NCBI GenBank assembly: GCA_031835245.1
Contig: JAVKOQ010000079.1
Span: 124,501-188,500 of the forward strand
DNA: 64,000 bases
Direction of reading: 5' to 3'
From: Balamuthia mandrillaris
Taxonomy: Eukaryota; Discosea; Longamoebia; Balamuthiidae
Shown: one piece after another, positions 10,518 to 24,828 of the stretch
Numbering within the stretch: position 1 is the first letter of the stretch
Layout of the letters: each line of letters begins with the position of its first letter
The notes under the pieces: model-generated
Seen by the model: the letters and a program-made list of their open reading frames with translations, nothing else
Told to the model about the DNA's origin: nothing
The model's database searches: none
Made by a program: the position numbers and the translations under genes

Positions 10518-13500
10518 TTAACGTTTAACAGCTTTAACGTAACGAAGAGCAAGGGCGTTGCAAATGATGAAGAAGACCCACATCCCAGCTACGATGCCTA
10601 TGTTTCGCCACAAGTTCTCCTCTTCGAATTCAAACATGTCCAACACCTCATTTCCCGAGGTATAGGCACAGTATGGCTTTATGCTTGTTGTGTTGGTTGC
10701 TCTGTTGTTTCATGAAAAAGGGTTGCGTTAGCATAAGTAGATGATGAAGAAGAAGAAGAAGAAGAAGAAGAACAAGAACAAGAACAAGAACAAGAACAAG
10801 AACAAGAAGAACAAGAAGAAGAACAAGAAGAAGAACAAGAACAAGAACAAGAACAGGAAGGAGAATGGGAAAAAAATAAACATACGGATCAAAAACAGGA
10901 ACAGGAACCAACTCGTCGTCGTCACAATAGAGGTCCTTGTCCTGGAACTGCACGATGGACAAACTCTCGAAAGGATAGGTATTGAGATCGATGTAATGCG
11001 CCCATATCCAATAATCAGGAATGGAGGGTCGAGCAATGAGGAAGCCAGAGAACAAACTGAACAAAGGAAGGAGGAGACCGGTGCACGTGAAGGCGAAGAT
11101 CTGGTTGGGAGACAGGATGGCCACCAATGCAAGGAAGGTGTAGTTGTTCAACAGGGAGAGGAACAGGATAAAGAGGCAGAGGAAGAAATCGCCGGCTGAG
11201 TCGCGGAGACCTGCCATCCAATAAACTGGCAAACTTTAAAGGAAGCAAGAAGGAAGCGAGTGAATAACGAAAAACAGAAAGGCAGAAGGAATCGGAGAGA
11301 CGTACAGCATGATCAAAATGTTTATTCCGTTGAATGGAATGGAAGACATGATGAGCCCAAACAGGTAGGCGAATGGTCGATACGTCAACGATGTCTTCTC
11401 TCTAAAGTAAACTGCTTTCTGCATCATTATAATCGGAATAACAGCTGTTTTTTTTTTTAAAGTTAGAATCCTCATTTAAATAAAGCAAGAAAGGGAAGCA
11501 CTTACGAAAGACGACTAAGTTGGTCAACAGCAACAAGTAATAGAGCAAGGCCAGAATGTTGTTCGTTCCCTCTATATTGCTCTTCTGATCAAAGTACAGC
11601 AATCCCATCACCAGGCCAATAAATATGGAGCGAATGACGTTCAGCTTGGCCACCGCCAACAAACGCCACACCATCATCATGTTGCGCTGCAGCACTCTCA
11701 GCATCTGAACGCCCAGGCGGGTTGCATAGTGGCTGCTATAGTGGTAGACCTCCACTTTATCGGGGATGATGCCCTCCTCCACCTCCTGTTGGACCTGTTG
11801 GTACAGCTCGCTTGCCAAGTAGGCCTTGCGAACCTCTTGCTTTTGGTGCAGCTTCTGTTCCTTTTTGGAGGGAACGGAAGAGCTGACGTCCAAAACAAAG
11901 TCGGCCGGGTTCTTTCGAGGCGGGCAGTGATACCCCAAATCAGCGAAATAGGATAAGACCGCTTTAAAGTCCGGTTCGGGCGCTGGTTCTTGTGGTTCGT
12001 CTTCTCCATCTTCGTTGCTGTCGCGAAGCGCCAAACCATCGTGGCTGTGACTGTGAAGAGGTCCAAAGTAGACCACCTCTCCTCCCTTTCTCAACAGAAG
12101 AAGATGAGTAAACTTGGCAAAGATCTGCTGACTAGGTTGATGGATGGTGCATATAATGGAACGGCCCTGTTTGGCCACTTTGGAGATGGCATTCATGACC
12201 TTGTCCGCTCCGACAGAGTCCAAGCCGGAGGTCGGCTCGTCGAGGAAGAGCAAGCTCGGGTTGGCGGCCATCTCCACGCCCATCGTCACTCGTTTGCGTT
12301 CCTCGAGGTTGGTGGCGATGATGATGCGGTTAGCGATGGGGGTCAGGCCTAAGATTTCCATAAGCTCGTCCACAAAGGCCTCTTGTTTGGCTTTTGGAAC
12401 GGAAGATGGAAGACGAAGCTGTTGTTATTTGTTTTAGTATGTACTGAACATTACGCTAGAGGAGAGAAGGAAGAAGAAAGATGATACCCTGGCGCTGAAG
12501 AGGAGAGCCTCTCGGACGGTTTGGAAGGGAAGGTGGATGTCCTGTTGTTCTACATAGCCGACCGTTCGGTTGAGGAACCTATTTGGCTTTTTGCCGTTCA
12601 ACAAGATCTCACCTTCAATTCTTCCTCCCGTTTTTCTCTGTTTTCATGTTTGTGTATAAGTAATGTTAAGAAGCAAACAACGGTATGAAAAGGAGACGTA
12701 ACAATACCTTGGCGAGAACATCAAGAAGAGTACTTTTGCCAGCACCGGATGCGCCCATGAGGGCCAACGCCATGCCTGGCTTGACATACCCAGTTATTCC
12801 ACGCAACAATTGTAACCAGTATTCATGTTTCTTGGCGAATGGGAGTGACTGTTTGCGAAAACGAGGCAGGGATCATTAGCTCTGAGAAACAAAGAGAGAA
12901 CGAGCAGAGAGAAAGAAACCTTGATAATCGGAATGTTGGACAACAATCCTCCATCAATCTTGACCCAATAGGAAAGATCCTTGAAAGACAAGTAGGCTCC
13001 TTGAACAACGGCATCGCTCACTCTTTCCCCATCCACGTCGCTTATAGAGGGCGGATTCTTTCTCGCCTTCTTCTTCTTCTTTCGGCTTCTCCTGATCAAA
13101 CTGCCTCTCTTATTTTCATCTCCATCTTCTCCCTTCTCCCCGGAAGCTCGAATCGTCTTGTAAAAGCCAGAAAGGTTACTCATCTCAACACTCTTTCTTG
13201 CTCCTTTGCCGTTCGCTCCTGTAGCGGAGGAGTTTCCAAGAAGAGTCTTTCGTAGCTCTGCCGGAATGATTGGAGGTTCATCTCGGAAACGCAGGTAACG
13301 CAACGTGAGATACGTGAGGAAGACATACAGCAGGAACCACGCCCACAGCACCGCGAACCACACCCATCTGTAGTCCAAGTTTGTGGAGAGTTCCAAACGG
13401 TCGAGGATTTGGTCTCCGTTGGTGGTGGGACAGAGCTGAGTGCCGCCGTACTGGTCATCGGCAAGAGGTTGGGGAGGGACCAGCTCATCACTGGCGCAGC

Positions 13501-14630
13501 GAAGAGGAAGTGCCTCGAACTCATTTATCATTATAGCTATTATTATACACAAACGTTACTCTCAAAGAGAAGAAGAAGAAGAAAAAGAAAAGTGAAGCAC
13601 AAAAACGAACCTTCAAATGCATAACGCAACGGATCGATCCAATACAACCAGATGAACCACGGTGGGATGCTTCCAGGCGGGATCAAATAGCCACAGAACA
13701 ACAGGATCAGCACGATGAAGACCGGGGACACCGTATTGGCCACTATGTCGTTGGGACAGGACACCGCCACCACACGAATGAAGCAAGCCATGACCACTGC
13801 CGTGGTGAACATGATCAGCAGGAAGAATAGGTAACGCTCCCCTTGCTCCGAGTTTAGGCCACACATCCAATAGACGATCGTCGAGAAGAGCACCACGTCC
13901 ATCAATATGACTGGCATGTCGGCTATAACGATGGAGAGAGCGTAGGAAAGCGTGCCGTGATACTTGGCGTCCGATTGCCGATAAAAGACGGCTCTCCCTA
14001 GGGAGGTTCGAGGCAACGTGGAGAAGGCGGAGAAGGCCACGTAGGTGAGGGAGAAGAAGATAAGACCTTGCCGGTTGCGAGCGTCCACCTGCGTGTTAGA
14101 GAGCTGGAAGTAAAGCGAGGCGAGAATGAGGGAGAGAACGAGACTGCGGAGGAGACGGGTCAGAAGAGTCGCTTTGTCTCTGAACACAATGGTGAATTCT
14201 CGTTTCTGTTGTTGTTTATGTTTATCATCAATAAAGCGATAAGGCAAAGAGAGTTTGTTTTGCAACGTACCTGAACAAGGTTGAATTGTTCTGCAGTTGA
14301 AATGGGATACATTTGTTCCTTCTTGTAATCCTTCAGCTCGATGTTTGACTTGAGCGATTCCTTCTCTTGTTGCTTTTCCTCATCCTCAGCGGCAATGTCG
14401 TTCGTGCTCTGGTTGTTCTCCTCTCGAAACTTTTGGCTTTTTAGCTTTCGCTTGATGCCTTTCTCTCTGATGATGTCCAACGACTTTTGAGCCAGCTCCG
14501 ACTTTTTCCATTCGGCCACAAAGTCGGCCGGCGTGTGGGGGGCAAAGTTAGAAGGCACGCTTGGACTGATGAAGTTCTCACAGTATTCAACCACTTCCTC
14601 TATTGGAGAAGAAGAAAGCAAAGGTTAATA

Positions 14631-14662
<32 letters not shown>

Positions 14663-16468
14663 TGAGCTGAGAGAATGAAGAAAACAGGGTGTAAGTACGA
14701 AGGAAAACAGCAGGATTGATGTTAGGAGGGCATTCGTAGCCCAAAGCACGGAAGTAGCCAAGGCTCTTCTTCAAAGGACCAAAGTAGGCAATCTCACCGG
14801 CCGTCATTATTATCAGGTTATCGAACAAGGAAAGGATCTCGTAAGAAGGTTGGCGTAACGCACAGAGCACCGTTCTTCCTGCATCCGCCAAAGCACGAAC
14901 CACTCTTAACACCTTGGTTGAAATAAACTCAGTTCATTGAAAGGAGAAAAACTAAAGAGGAAAGTGAAAGAAAGAAAGGTCCGAACCGAAAGAGCTGCAG
15001 TGGCGTCAAGGCCAGTGGTACACTCGTCCAACAAAATGATCTGAGAGAGCTTGATGACTTCAGCGCCGATGGTCACTCTCTTCTTCTCACCTCCAGAGAC
15101 GCCACGAATGTTTTGGTCACCAACGATGGTATCCGCTCGATGGGCAAGGTTCAAGAGTTGCAAAAGAATGTCCACCTGAAAAAAAAAAAAAGAGAACGAG
15201 TTAACAGAAGCACAAGCAAAGAACGAGAAAGCAAGGAAAGTGAAAAAAGACTTACTCGTTCTGGACGAAGAGCAGCGTCGGCCATTCTGCAACGATGACT
15301 AAACTCGATGGTCTCTTTAACAGTCAACATTGCTGATAAAACATACGAGAGAGAAACAGTTAGCAGAGCAACGAAGAGAGACAGAAGAGAGAAGAATGGA
15401 GAATGCAGAAGGAAGAAGGAAGAAGAAAAAGCAAAAGAGCTAGGAAAAAAAAAACGAACGCAAATGTAAGTCCTCCTGAGTGATATAGGAGATGAGCTTG
15501 TGGTAGCGAGAGTTATCCGGCCGCTCTCCATTGAACAACATGGTGCCCCTCACTTTGCCCTGATGGACCTGGTTGGCCAATATCTTGAAGAGAACGTCCT
15601 TGCCACAGTTGGGGCTGCCCAACACCAAAGTCATCTGCCCGGGTTTGAGGTAGAAGGTGATGTCCTTGAGGACGTTCACTTTGGTCTTTTGGTGCTTGGC
15701 CCTGAAGTTGAAGCGAGCTTTGAGCGCTTGGAGAAAGGCATTCTTGTTTTCATCTATTGTAGGCTGTTTGTTGTTGTTGTTTTCAAGAAAGACAGAGAGA
15801 AGGAGAAATGAAAGAGAATGTGAGAAATGATTCTATAAAGAAAAGAAAAAAGAAAAGAAGAAAAGAAGAAAAAAAATAGAATAAAAAAGAGAAACGACGA
15901 AAGAGAAAGAGAAAGAGAAAGAGAAAATAAGAACCTTTGCAGGGATAGCCAGTTTGACAGAGTAAAACAAGTCCTCCACGCTCACAAACGTGGTGCTAAA
16001 GGCGACAGGATTCAGCTGCCCCGACTCCTGCATGGCCCTCCTCAGCTCTCTTATGTAGTCGGGTAGGGTGCTGCGGTAGGCGCCCATCATCGTAAACGAG
16101 GGCTCGGTACCGAGGTCTGCCTCCGGCCAATCCGCCTCTTCGCTCTCGGACAGTTCGTAGTCGTCCGTTTCTTCCTCGCTGGTTCCATCGGCTTCCTCAT
16201 CGTCATCATCGTCGTCTGCACTTCTCTCTTCTTTCGTCTTCTTTGTGAGTGCTTCCGGTTCTGAAGAAGTGTCGTCTTCCTCCTCGGAAGATGAAGAAGA
16301 ACCATCTCCTTGCGTTTGGTCTTCCGACTTTTCTTTCAATTTTTCTGGTGGCAGCGATGTAACGGCATTACTGGTGCTGTTGTTGTGCTCGCTCTCGTCT
16401 TCCGAGGAAGAGGAAGAAGCAGAAGCAGAGGAGGGACGTCGGCTTTCGCTGCTGCTGCTGCTGCTCAT
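10518..16468 (-). CDS. Full-size ABCG (PDR-type) ABC transporter
   Basis: Minus-strand gene with roughly 14 exons; ATG at 16468 ([11 protein letters not shown]), stop TAA at 10518-10520 (VKAVKR). Order is NBD1-TMD1-NBD2-TMD2, the reverse ABCG arrangement, after an acidic Ser-rich N-terminus of ~130 residues. NBD1 (~15.66-14.7 kb) has an atypical Walker [11 protein letters not shown] (Asp where Ser/Thr is usual), signature [12 protein letters not shown] and Walker [16 protein letters not shown]1 lies at 14.2-13.35 kb. NBD2 (~12.83-11.9 kb) has canonical Walker [12 protein letters not shown] and Walker [13 protein letters not shown] with H-loop ICTIHQPS, but a degenerate signature ([10 protein letters not shown]). 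TMD2 fills 11.8-10.5 kb. The asymmetric sites match the pattern of fungal PDR pumps. The likely role is export of lipids or xenobiotics at the plasma membrane; the substrate is unknown. Confidence 0.93.
10741..10863. repeat. (GAA)n/(AAGAAC)n repeat in an ABC transporter intron
   Basis: AAG triplets grading into AAGAAC hexamers, inside the last intron of the minus-strand ABCG gene, so pyrimidine-rich on the sense strand. Confidence 0.9.
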
Positions 16469-17122
16469 CTCGGAAAGAGAGCTCGTTATCAAAAACGCCG
16501 GCGGTGTCCTTTGTTTGTTTTCGTTAAGAGTGTGCTTTGTTTTTTCGGTCTGGACTAAAGAAAAAAATATTGACTTGGTGAGTAAGAAAGATACCGGTGG
16601 AACGAGTAACAATATTACCGTTGCGGCGTTGTGATATCAGTGTTGTGTACTTTTTTTCAAGTCTGTAATGCTTTTGAAAAGCGGCACCAAACGAGTTTCT
16701 TTTATTAAATGGTGTCATTTACGCCGATCGGTTATCTCAGCGCTCGCACCGGTAGCGGAGATGGTTGGCCCATTGAAAATGTCCATATTCTGCCCACTCA
16801 CCTTACGAAGGGCAGGCCGCCTTCGATTATCACGGCCATTTAAATTAACCGATTCTCCCGCAATTGATTCGTTTTGGATAAATCGCGACGAAAAAAGAGT
16901 TGCTTTACGCCGATTTGACCATATCCGAACAACTCGCCGATTGGTTGCCGGGGATCGTTTTTGAATTTTCCATCCGATTCCTGGTTGGCGGAGGAATGAG
17001 TGAGGAAGAGATTGTAATGGTTTTTTGCTAACTGAATCCTATATTGACCCTCTCCCTGTCCTTGCTAGAAGATGTGTTCATAAGTTCGTTAGCAAGGAGA
17101 GATCATTGATGTTATTTGTTAG
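16469..17122. other. Intergenic region upstream of the ABCG gene
   Basis: Contains the ABCG 5' flank. From ~16700 to 17050 the sequence has mixed composition and frequent stops in all frames. I see no gene, RNA or repeat. Confidence 0.4.
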
Positions 17123-17317
17123 GTAGACAAGACTGGGCAAGAATACGTTTCCATCGACCTGCTCGCACTCGCTTCTTCGTCAGAGCTTGTCGGAGCACCT
17201 ATCGCGTGGAAATCGGAAAAGCAAAGACGTGCTGCGCGAATACACGGCCGAAGCGGAGTGCATGGCAGCTGCATCTGTTTCGAACTCTATCCTCAGCATA
17301 AGCAACTGCTAATTTGA
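17123..17317 (+). CDS. Possible terminal exon of an unidentified gene
   Basis: A 195-bp frame follows a plausible acceptor (TTTGTTAG) and ends in TGA at 17315-17317. The translation (VDKTGQEYVSIDLLALASS at its start, then VGAPIAWKSEKQRRAARIHG, ending CFELYPQHKQLLI) has mixed, protein-like composition without low complexity. I found no convincing upstream exon and do not recognise the family. It could be a chance open frame, and nothing in the flanks confirms it. Confidence 0.25.
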   Translation, partial: VDKTGQEYVSIDLLALASSSELVGAPIAWKSEKQRRAARIHGRSGVHGSCICFELYPQHKQLLI

Positions 17318-17504
17318 GCTCGGTTGAGCACTCCTGAACCTATTGTTCAAAAGTGTTCTTTGACAACTTTGATGAGAAGCATCTAAAACATTCCTTTATC
17401 GGATACAAGTGTGTTAAGGCAAAGAGCTTCGTTTTTGTTTCTTTCTTCCACCTTTTCGGTATGTCAGCCTTGACCGTAGCTTTCTGGTCTTCTTCCTCTT
17501 TTTC

Positions 17505-17600
17505 TTCGGCCTGTCAAACCCGCGAAAAGGTTCTGGGTTGTCACAAGAAGGACCAAGGATGCGAGGAGTATCCTCATCCAACATCCCTCTTGTCATCCAA
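17505..17600. repeat. Diverged copy A of a duplicated segment
   Basis: This stretch aligns by eye with 19313-19411. Shared blocks include CTCATCCAACATCCCTCT against TTCATTCAGCACCCCTCT and a CCAA..ATG..GAG block before it. On the minus strand both copies read WMTRG(M/V)L(D/N)ED. On the plus strand they read I/V-L/F-IQHPS. In the best-conserved block (about 27 bp) changes are slightly better tolerated on the minus strand, but other parts align only with indels. I cannot say whether this is coding. The rest of 17318-17700 shows nothing else. Confidence 0.45.
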
Positions 17601-17700
17601 AGTACTATTTCTTGTTTGGCAGCGTAGGACACGAAGGTAAAGCTCAAGCTATACGTTTGTTCGCCATTCATTCCTCTTCTTGTCCAAGGAGAAATGGTGC

Positions 17701-18016
17701 TTGAGGAAGAGGAAGAGGAAGAGGAAGAGGAAGAGGAAGAGGAAGAGGAAGAGGAAGAGGAAGAGGAAGAGGAAGAGGAAGAGGAAGAGGAAGAGGAAGA
17801 GGAAGAGGAAGAGGAAGAGGAAGAGGAAGAGGAAGAGGAAGAGGAAGAGGAAGAGGAAGAGGAAGAGGAAGAGGAAGAGGAAGAGGAAGAGGAAGAGGAA
17901 GAGGAAGAGGAAGAGGAAGAGGAAGAGGAAGAGGAAGAGGAAGAGGAAGAGGAAGAGGAAGAGGAAGAGGAAGAGGAAGAGGAAGAGGAAGAGGAAGAGG
18001 AAGAGGAAGAGGAAGG
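17701..18016. repeat. Pure (GAGGAA)n hexanucleotide array, about 50 copies
   Basis: About 315 bp of almost uninterrupted GAGGAA units ending in a slightly degenerate GGGAAAGGGG edge. Translations are poly-Glu, Arg-Lys and Pro-Leu/Phe-Leu and should not be annotated as proteins without transcript support. If the minus-strand F-box gene extends this far, the array would be a pyrimidine-rich intron on its sense strand, as elsewhere in this window. Confidence 0.95.
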
Positions 18017-18252
18017 GAAAGGGGAAGAGGGAGAACAACTTTCAAAAGGGTAGATTTGTTGGAACAGGCAAGAAGCATGGACATATCTCACTAGACCTCC
18101 CCCTGTTCATTATAGGAGTAAACAATTGAACTGAAACATACGCAATCATTCGTTACATACAAGCAAGAAGAAGCCTCACCTAATTCAACAGGAGATCTCA
18201 AAGATCCTTTTTCTGAGAGAGGCAGAGAGAGAAAGTGAATACAACAAGAGAG

Positions 18253-18297
<45 letters not shown>

Positions 18298-18383
18298 CGA
18301 GAGCGAGAGAGAGCGAGAGCGAAAGCACAGAAAAGAGGGGAGGGGAAGTAAGAGAGAACAATAATGCCCGTGATGAGTTTTTC

Positions 18384-18706
18384 TCAGTAAAGCACAGCAT
18401 TAAGTAACGCAGAAAAAATACCTATCAAACAAGAACAGTGAATGCAAACAGAGCGATTGGTTGGTGCGTGACGCAGGTAGGCATGGGTTTCTAAGAACCT
18501 CCCTTGCCATGGCTGTAGCATGTGGTCCTGTATAAACTGCCTTACCAAGAACTCTAACCTCCAATCCACATTCCCGTTCTCGTCCTGCGTCACCAGTGTC
18601 GTGGTCACGTCTTCCCTTATTTCAGGTATGCACCAACACACAACTTTCACTTTTTGTTGCTCAAAGAAAGGTTGCCACAAACTGTTTTCACTTGGTGGAT
18701 GAGAAA

Positions 18707-18747
<41 letters not shown>

Positions 18748-18869
18748 AACCTGAACTCATTTGTTATCCGTCGGTAAACAGAAGAAACCAAGGCCAAAGA
18801 CAACAAGTCCGCCGCACTCAGATGGACGAAGACATAGTGCAGCAGTATTTCTTCGGGAAGCGAGTCCAT
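18384..18869 (-). CDS. F-box protein (3' end unresolved)
   Basis: ATG at 18869 gives MDSLPEEILLHYVFVHLSAADLLSLALVS followed by RRITNEFR, a clear F-box at the N-terminus; F-boxes bind SKP1 in SCF ubiquitin ligases. An intron with a (TC)n tract on the sense strand (18712-18746 in plus coordinates) follows. The next exon then encodes SLWQPFFEQQKVKVVC..DVDWRLEFLVRQFIQD-like sequence ending RSVCIHCSCLIG near 18425. There a GTATTT donor could start another intron; read straight through, the frame stops at 18384. Downstream exons may lie at 18.0-18.2 kb, but I could not place them. The protein is therefore probably longer than shown. Substrate-binding repeats are not visible in this part. Confidence 0.7.
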
Positions 18870-18989
18870 ACTGTGGCTCGCATGGACTCTTTGTTGTTGG
18901 TGGTAGAGCTGTTGGACTCTTTGCTGTTGAGGGTCTCGCTTTTGTGGTCCACAAAATCATTCCAGGAAAATTTTCTCTCTCTCCTCTGA

Positions 18990-19516
18990 GACTTCATAGC
19001 TTAATTTGTTATCTTCGCTGTCCTCTCTTCTCTGTGTCGTGGTCGTGGCTGATCCACCAGGGTGGGTACGGAGTGGTCCAGGGGCGGTGCCCTCTGCGGG
19101 CACGGCGGAGGTTGGCGTCAGGACCCCAAGAAGCTGCTTCTGTGGCAGCATGGGGCAGGCGGCACAGCCGTTGAAGGAGTGGAAGGCGGTCGATGAGGGC
19201 AACCCCGAGCCAAGCACGGAACACATCATTTGGCTGGTGGTGGAGAAGACTCGCAAGAAAGACGAAGGCCATGCCGTTCGTGACTTCTTCCTCTCTTTTG
19301 CTTTCGGGCTCTCTCGGACCCACCCACGGAACGGCTCTGAGCTCCTGGCACCAAGGGCCAAACATGGGAGAGGCAGTCTTCATTCAGCACCCCTCTCGTC
19401 ATCCATCCAAAGCGCAACAGCCTGTGGTACCCAAGACCCCCGTTCATCCTTCGATCCTCTTCTTTTTCCATGGAGAGCTGTTTGAGGGGAAAGAGGCAGT
19501 GGAAGAGAGGTGAGGG
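18990..19516 (+). other. Possible unidentified gene, or diverged duplicated segment B
   Basis: On the plus strand a long open frame after a polypyrimidine stretch and acceptor near 19060 reads GWVRSGPGAVPSAG, then LKEWKAVDEGNPEPSTEHII, WLVVEKTRKKDEGHAVRDFF and LSFAFGLSRTHPRNGSELLA. A frame shift later, another plus frame reads VFIQHPSRHPSKAQQPVVPK and ends in a stop near 19513. The part 19313-19411 is related to 17505-17600. Antisense frames of similar length exist. No start, family or splice model is convincing. It may be a real gene with unseen introns or a decaying copy. Confidence 0.25.
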
Positions 19517-19744
19517 ACGAGATGAAGAAAGGGAGACTGAGAGAGACGAACCGTTAACGGTTTAACCAACCAATAATTAAAGGTATCTCTTCTCCCACAA
19601 TGCAAACCGGCGGCTAATGGGCAGGTATTTATTGCGGCCACGGAGGACCTTTCCGCCCATCAAGAGCGAAGCAATACAGATGATGCAACGTTCAAAGCGT
19701 CGTATTGCCCCCTGCCTCTTCTCTCCTCTTCAAACACACCTTTC

Positions 19745-19821
19745 GTGGGTTCGAATCCCACCCCCACCAATACACAACGGTGGGGTGGCCGAGTGGTTAA
19801 GGCGTTCAACTTGAGATTGAA
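19745..19821 (+). tRNA. Apparent circularly permuted tRNA-Ser(UGA): 3' half upstream of 5' half
   Basis: The order of tRNA parts is inverted. First comes the T-arm GTGGG-TTCGAAT-CCCAC (19745-19761) and the 3' acceptor strand CCCCACC (19762-19768). A 10-nt spacer (19769-19778) follows. Then come the 5' acceptor strand GGTGGGG (19779-19785), TG, D-arm GCC..GGC (19788-19803), G26 and an anticodon arm TTCAA-CTTGAGA-TTGAA (19805-19821) with anticodon TGA at 19812-19814. The two acceptor strands pair 7 of 7. The B box (GGTTCGAATCC) thus precedes the A box (TGGCCGAGTGG); both fit consensus and the D-arm is Ser-like. No second T-arm lies downstream and no second 5' half upstream. Such genes are known from some red and green algae, nucleomorphs and archaea. 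The long variable arm and the processing junction are not resolved. Confidence 0.75.
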
Positions 19822-19903
19822 TTTACTTCGTTTACCGGGGGAGGGGGGAGGCGTAAGAGAGGCAGCAATCTACTTCGAAATTCCTTTCCGAAAGCTTTTC
19901 GCT

Positions 19904-19950
19904 TAGCAAGGGGGTCGCTCGGGTGGAAACGCTCGAGTGTGCCCTTGCTA
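19904..19950 (+). ncRNA. Strong stem-loop downstream of the permuted tRNA
   Basis: TAGCAAGGG (19904-19912) pairs with CCCTTGCTA (19942-19950). Inside, CGCTCG (19916-19921) pairs with CGAGTG (19934-19939) with one G-T, leaving a 12-nt loop. It lies between the permuted tRNA and a T11 run. It could be a structured trailer, a separate small RNA, or a chance fold. No known RNA family recognised. Confidence 0.3.
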
Positions 19951-19989
19951 TTCGCGGCGCTTGACGCAAACATCACTTGCTTCCTCTTG

Positions 19990-20000
19990 TTTTTTTTTTT
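19990..20000 (+). terminator. T11 run, candidate RNA polymerase III terminator
   Basis: Eleven consecutive T residues on the plus strand, the first strong T run after the tRNA-Ser parts. It would end a Pol III transcript that includes the 19904-19950 stem-loop. The stretch 20001-20290 holds only the LeuRS promoter/5' UTR and an A-rich tract at 20070-20086. Confidence 0.4.
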
Positions 20001-20290
20001 CCTTCTTTCAGCTCACTACTCCTCTCTTTCTCTTTCACCTCTTCTCGCCACTGGTATAGCGGCGGCCTCAAAAAAAAAAAAAAAAAGAATGTTTGAAGAA
20101 CAACATACTTACTAGACTCGGAGTCAATCTTCTCTGCTTTCTTTCTTCCTTTCGGCAGCAAGGGCATTAGTGAAACTGATGTCAGCACCCCTGGAAAAAG
20201 GACATTATTTCAATGTCGACACGATGATGACGTCCGTTTCTTTTCTGGCCGCGAAGAAAGAAAGCAACAACGTAGCAGAACAAGGAAGGG

Positions 20291-24645
<4,355 letters not shown>

Positions 24646-24828
24646 ACAAAAAAAGGTTTCTTTCTGCTCCTTTCTTTCTTCTTCTACGTTCTTGTCTTTT
24701 CTTTCCTTCCTGGCCTTCACTTTCCTTGTCGTTTCTTCAGTTCTTTTGTGTTACCGACCTATCAAACAAAATTACATCAAAATTTTATTCTCTTTCTTTT
24801 TCTTCTTCGTTTTCAGGAAGTGCTATGC

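Noticed and set aside
17680-18129. Long poly-Glu, Arg-Lys, Pro-Leu and Ser frames over the GAGGAA array
   Set aside because: They arise in every frame of a stop-free repeat and have no coding sequence outside it.
18957-19383. Minus-strand frames at 19.0-19.4 kb as a single protein gene
   Set aside because: Similarity to copy A is split over different frames with indels, and a plus-strand frame is equally good.
19745-19821. Two unrelated tRNA remnants lying side by side by chance
   Set aside because: Perfect 7-bp acceptor match, short spacer and complementary outer flanks make chance unlikely, though only transcripts can exclude it.
19745-19950. Two-piece tmRNA
   Set aside because: The D-arm and complete anticodon arm (UGA) are those of a tRNA-Ser, and there is no G-U acceptor pair or tag-coding frame.
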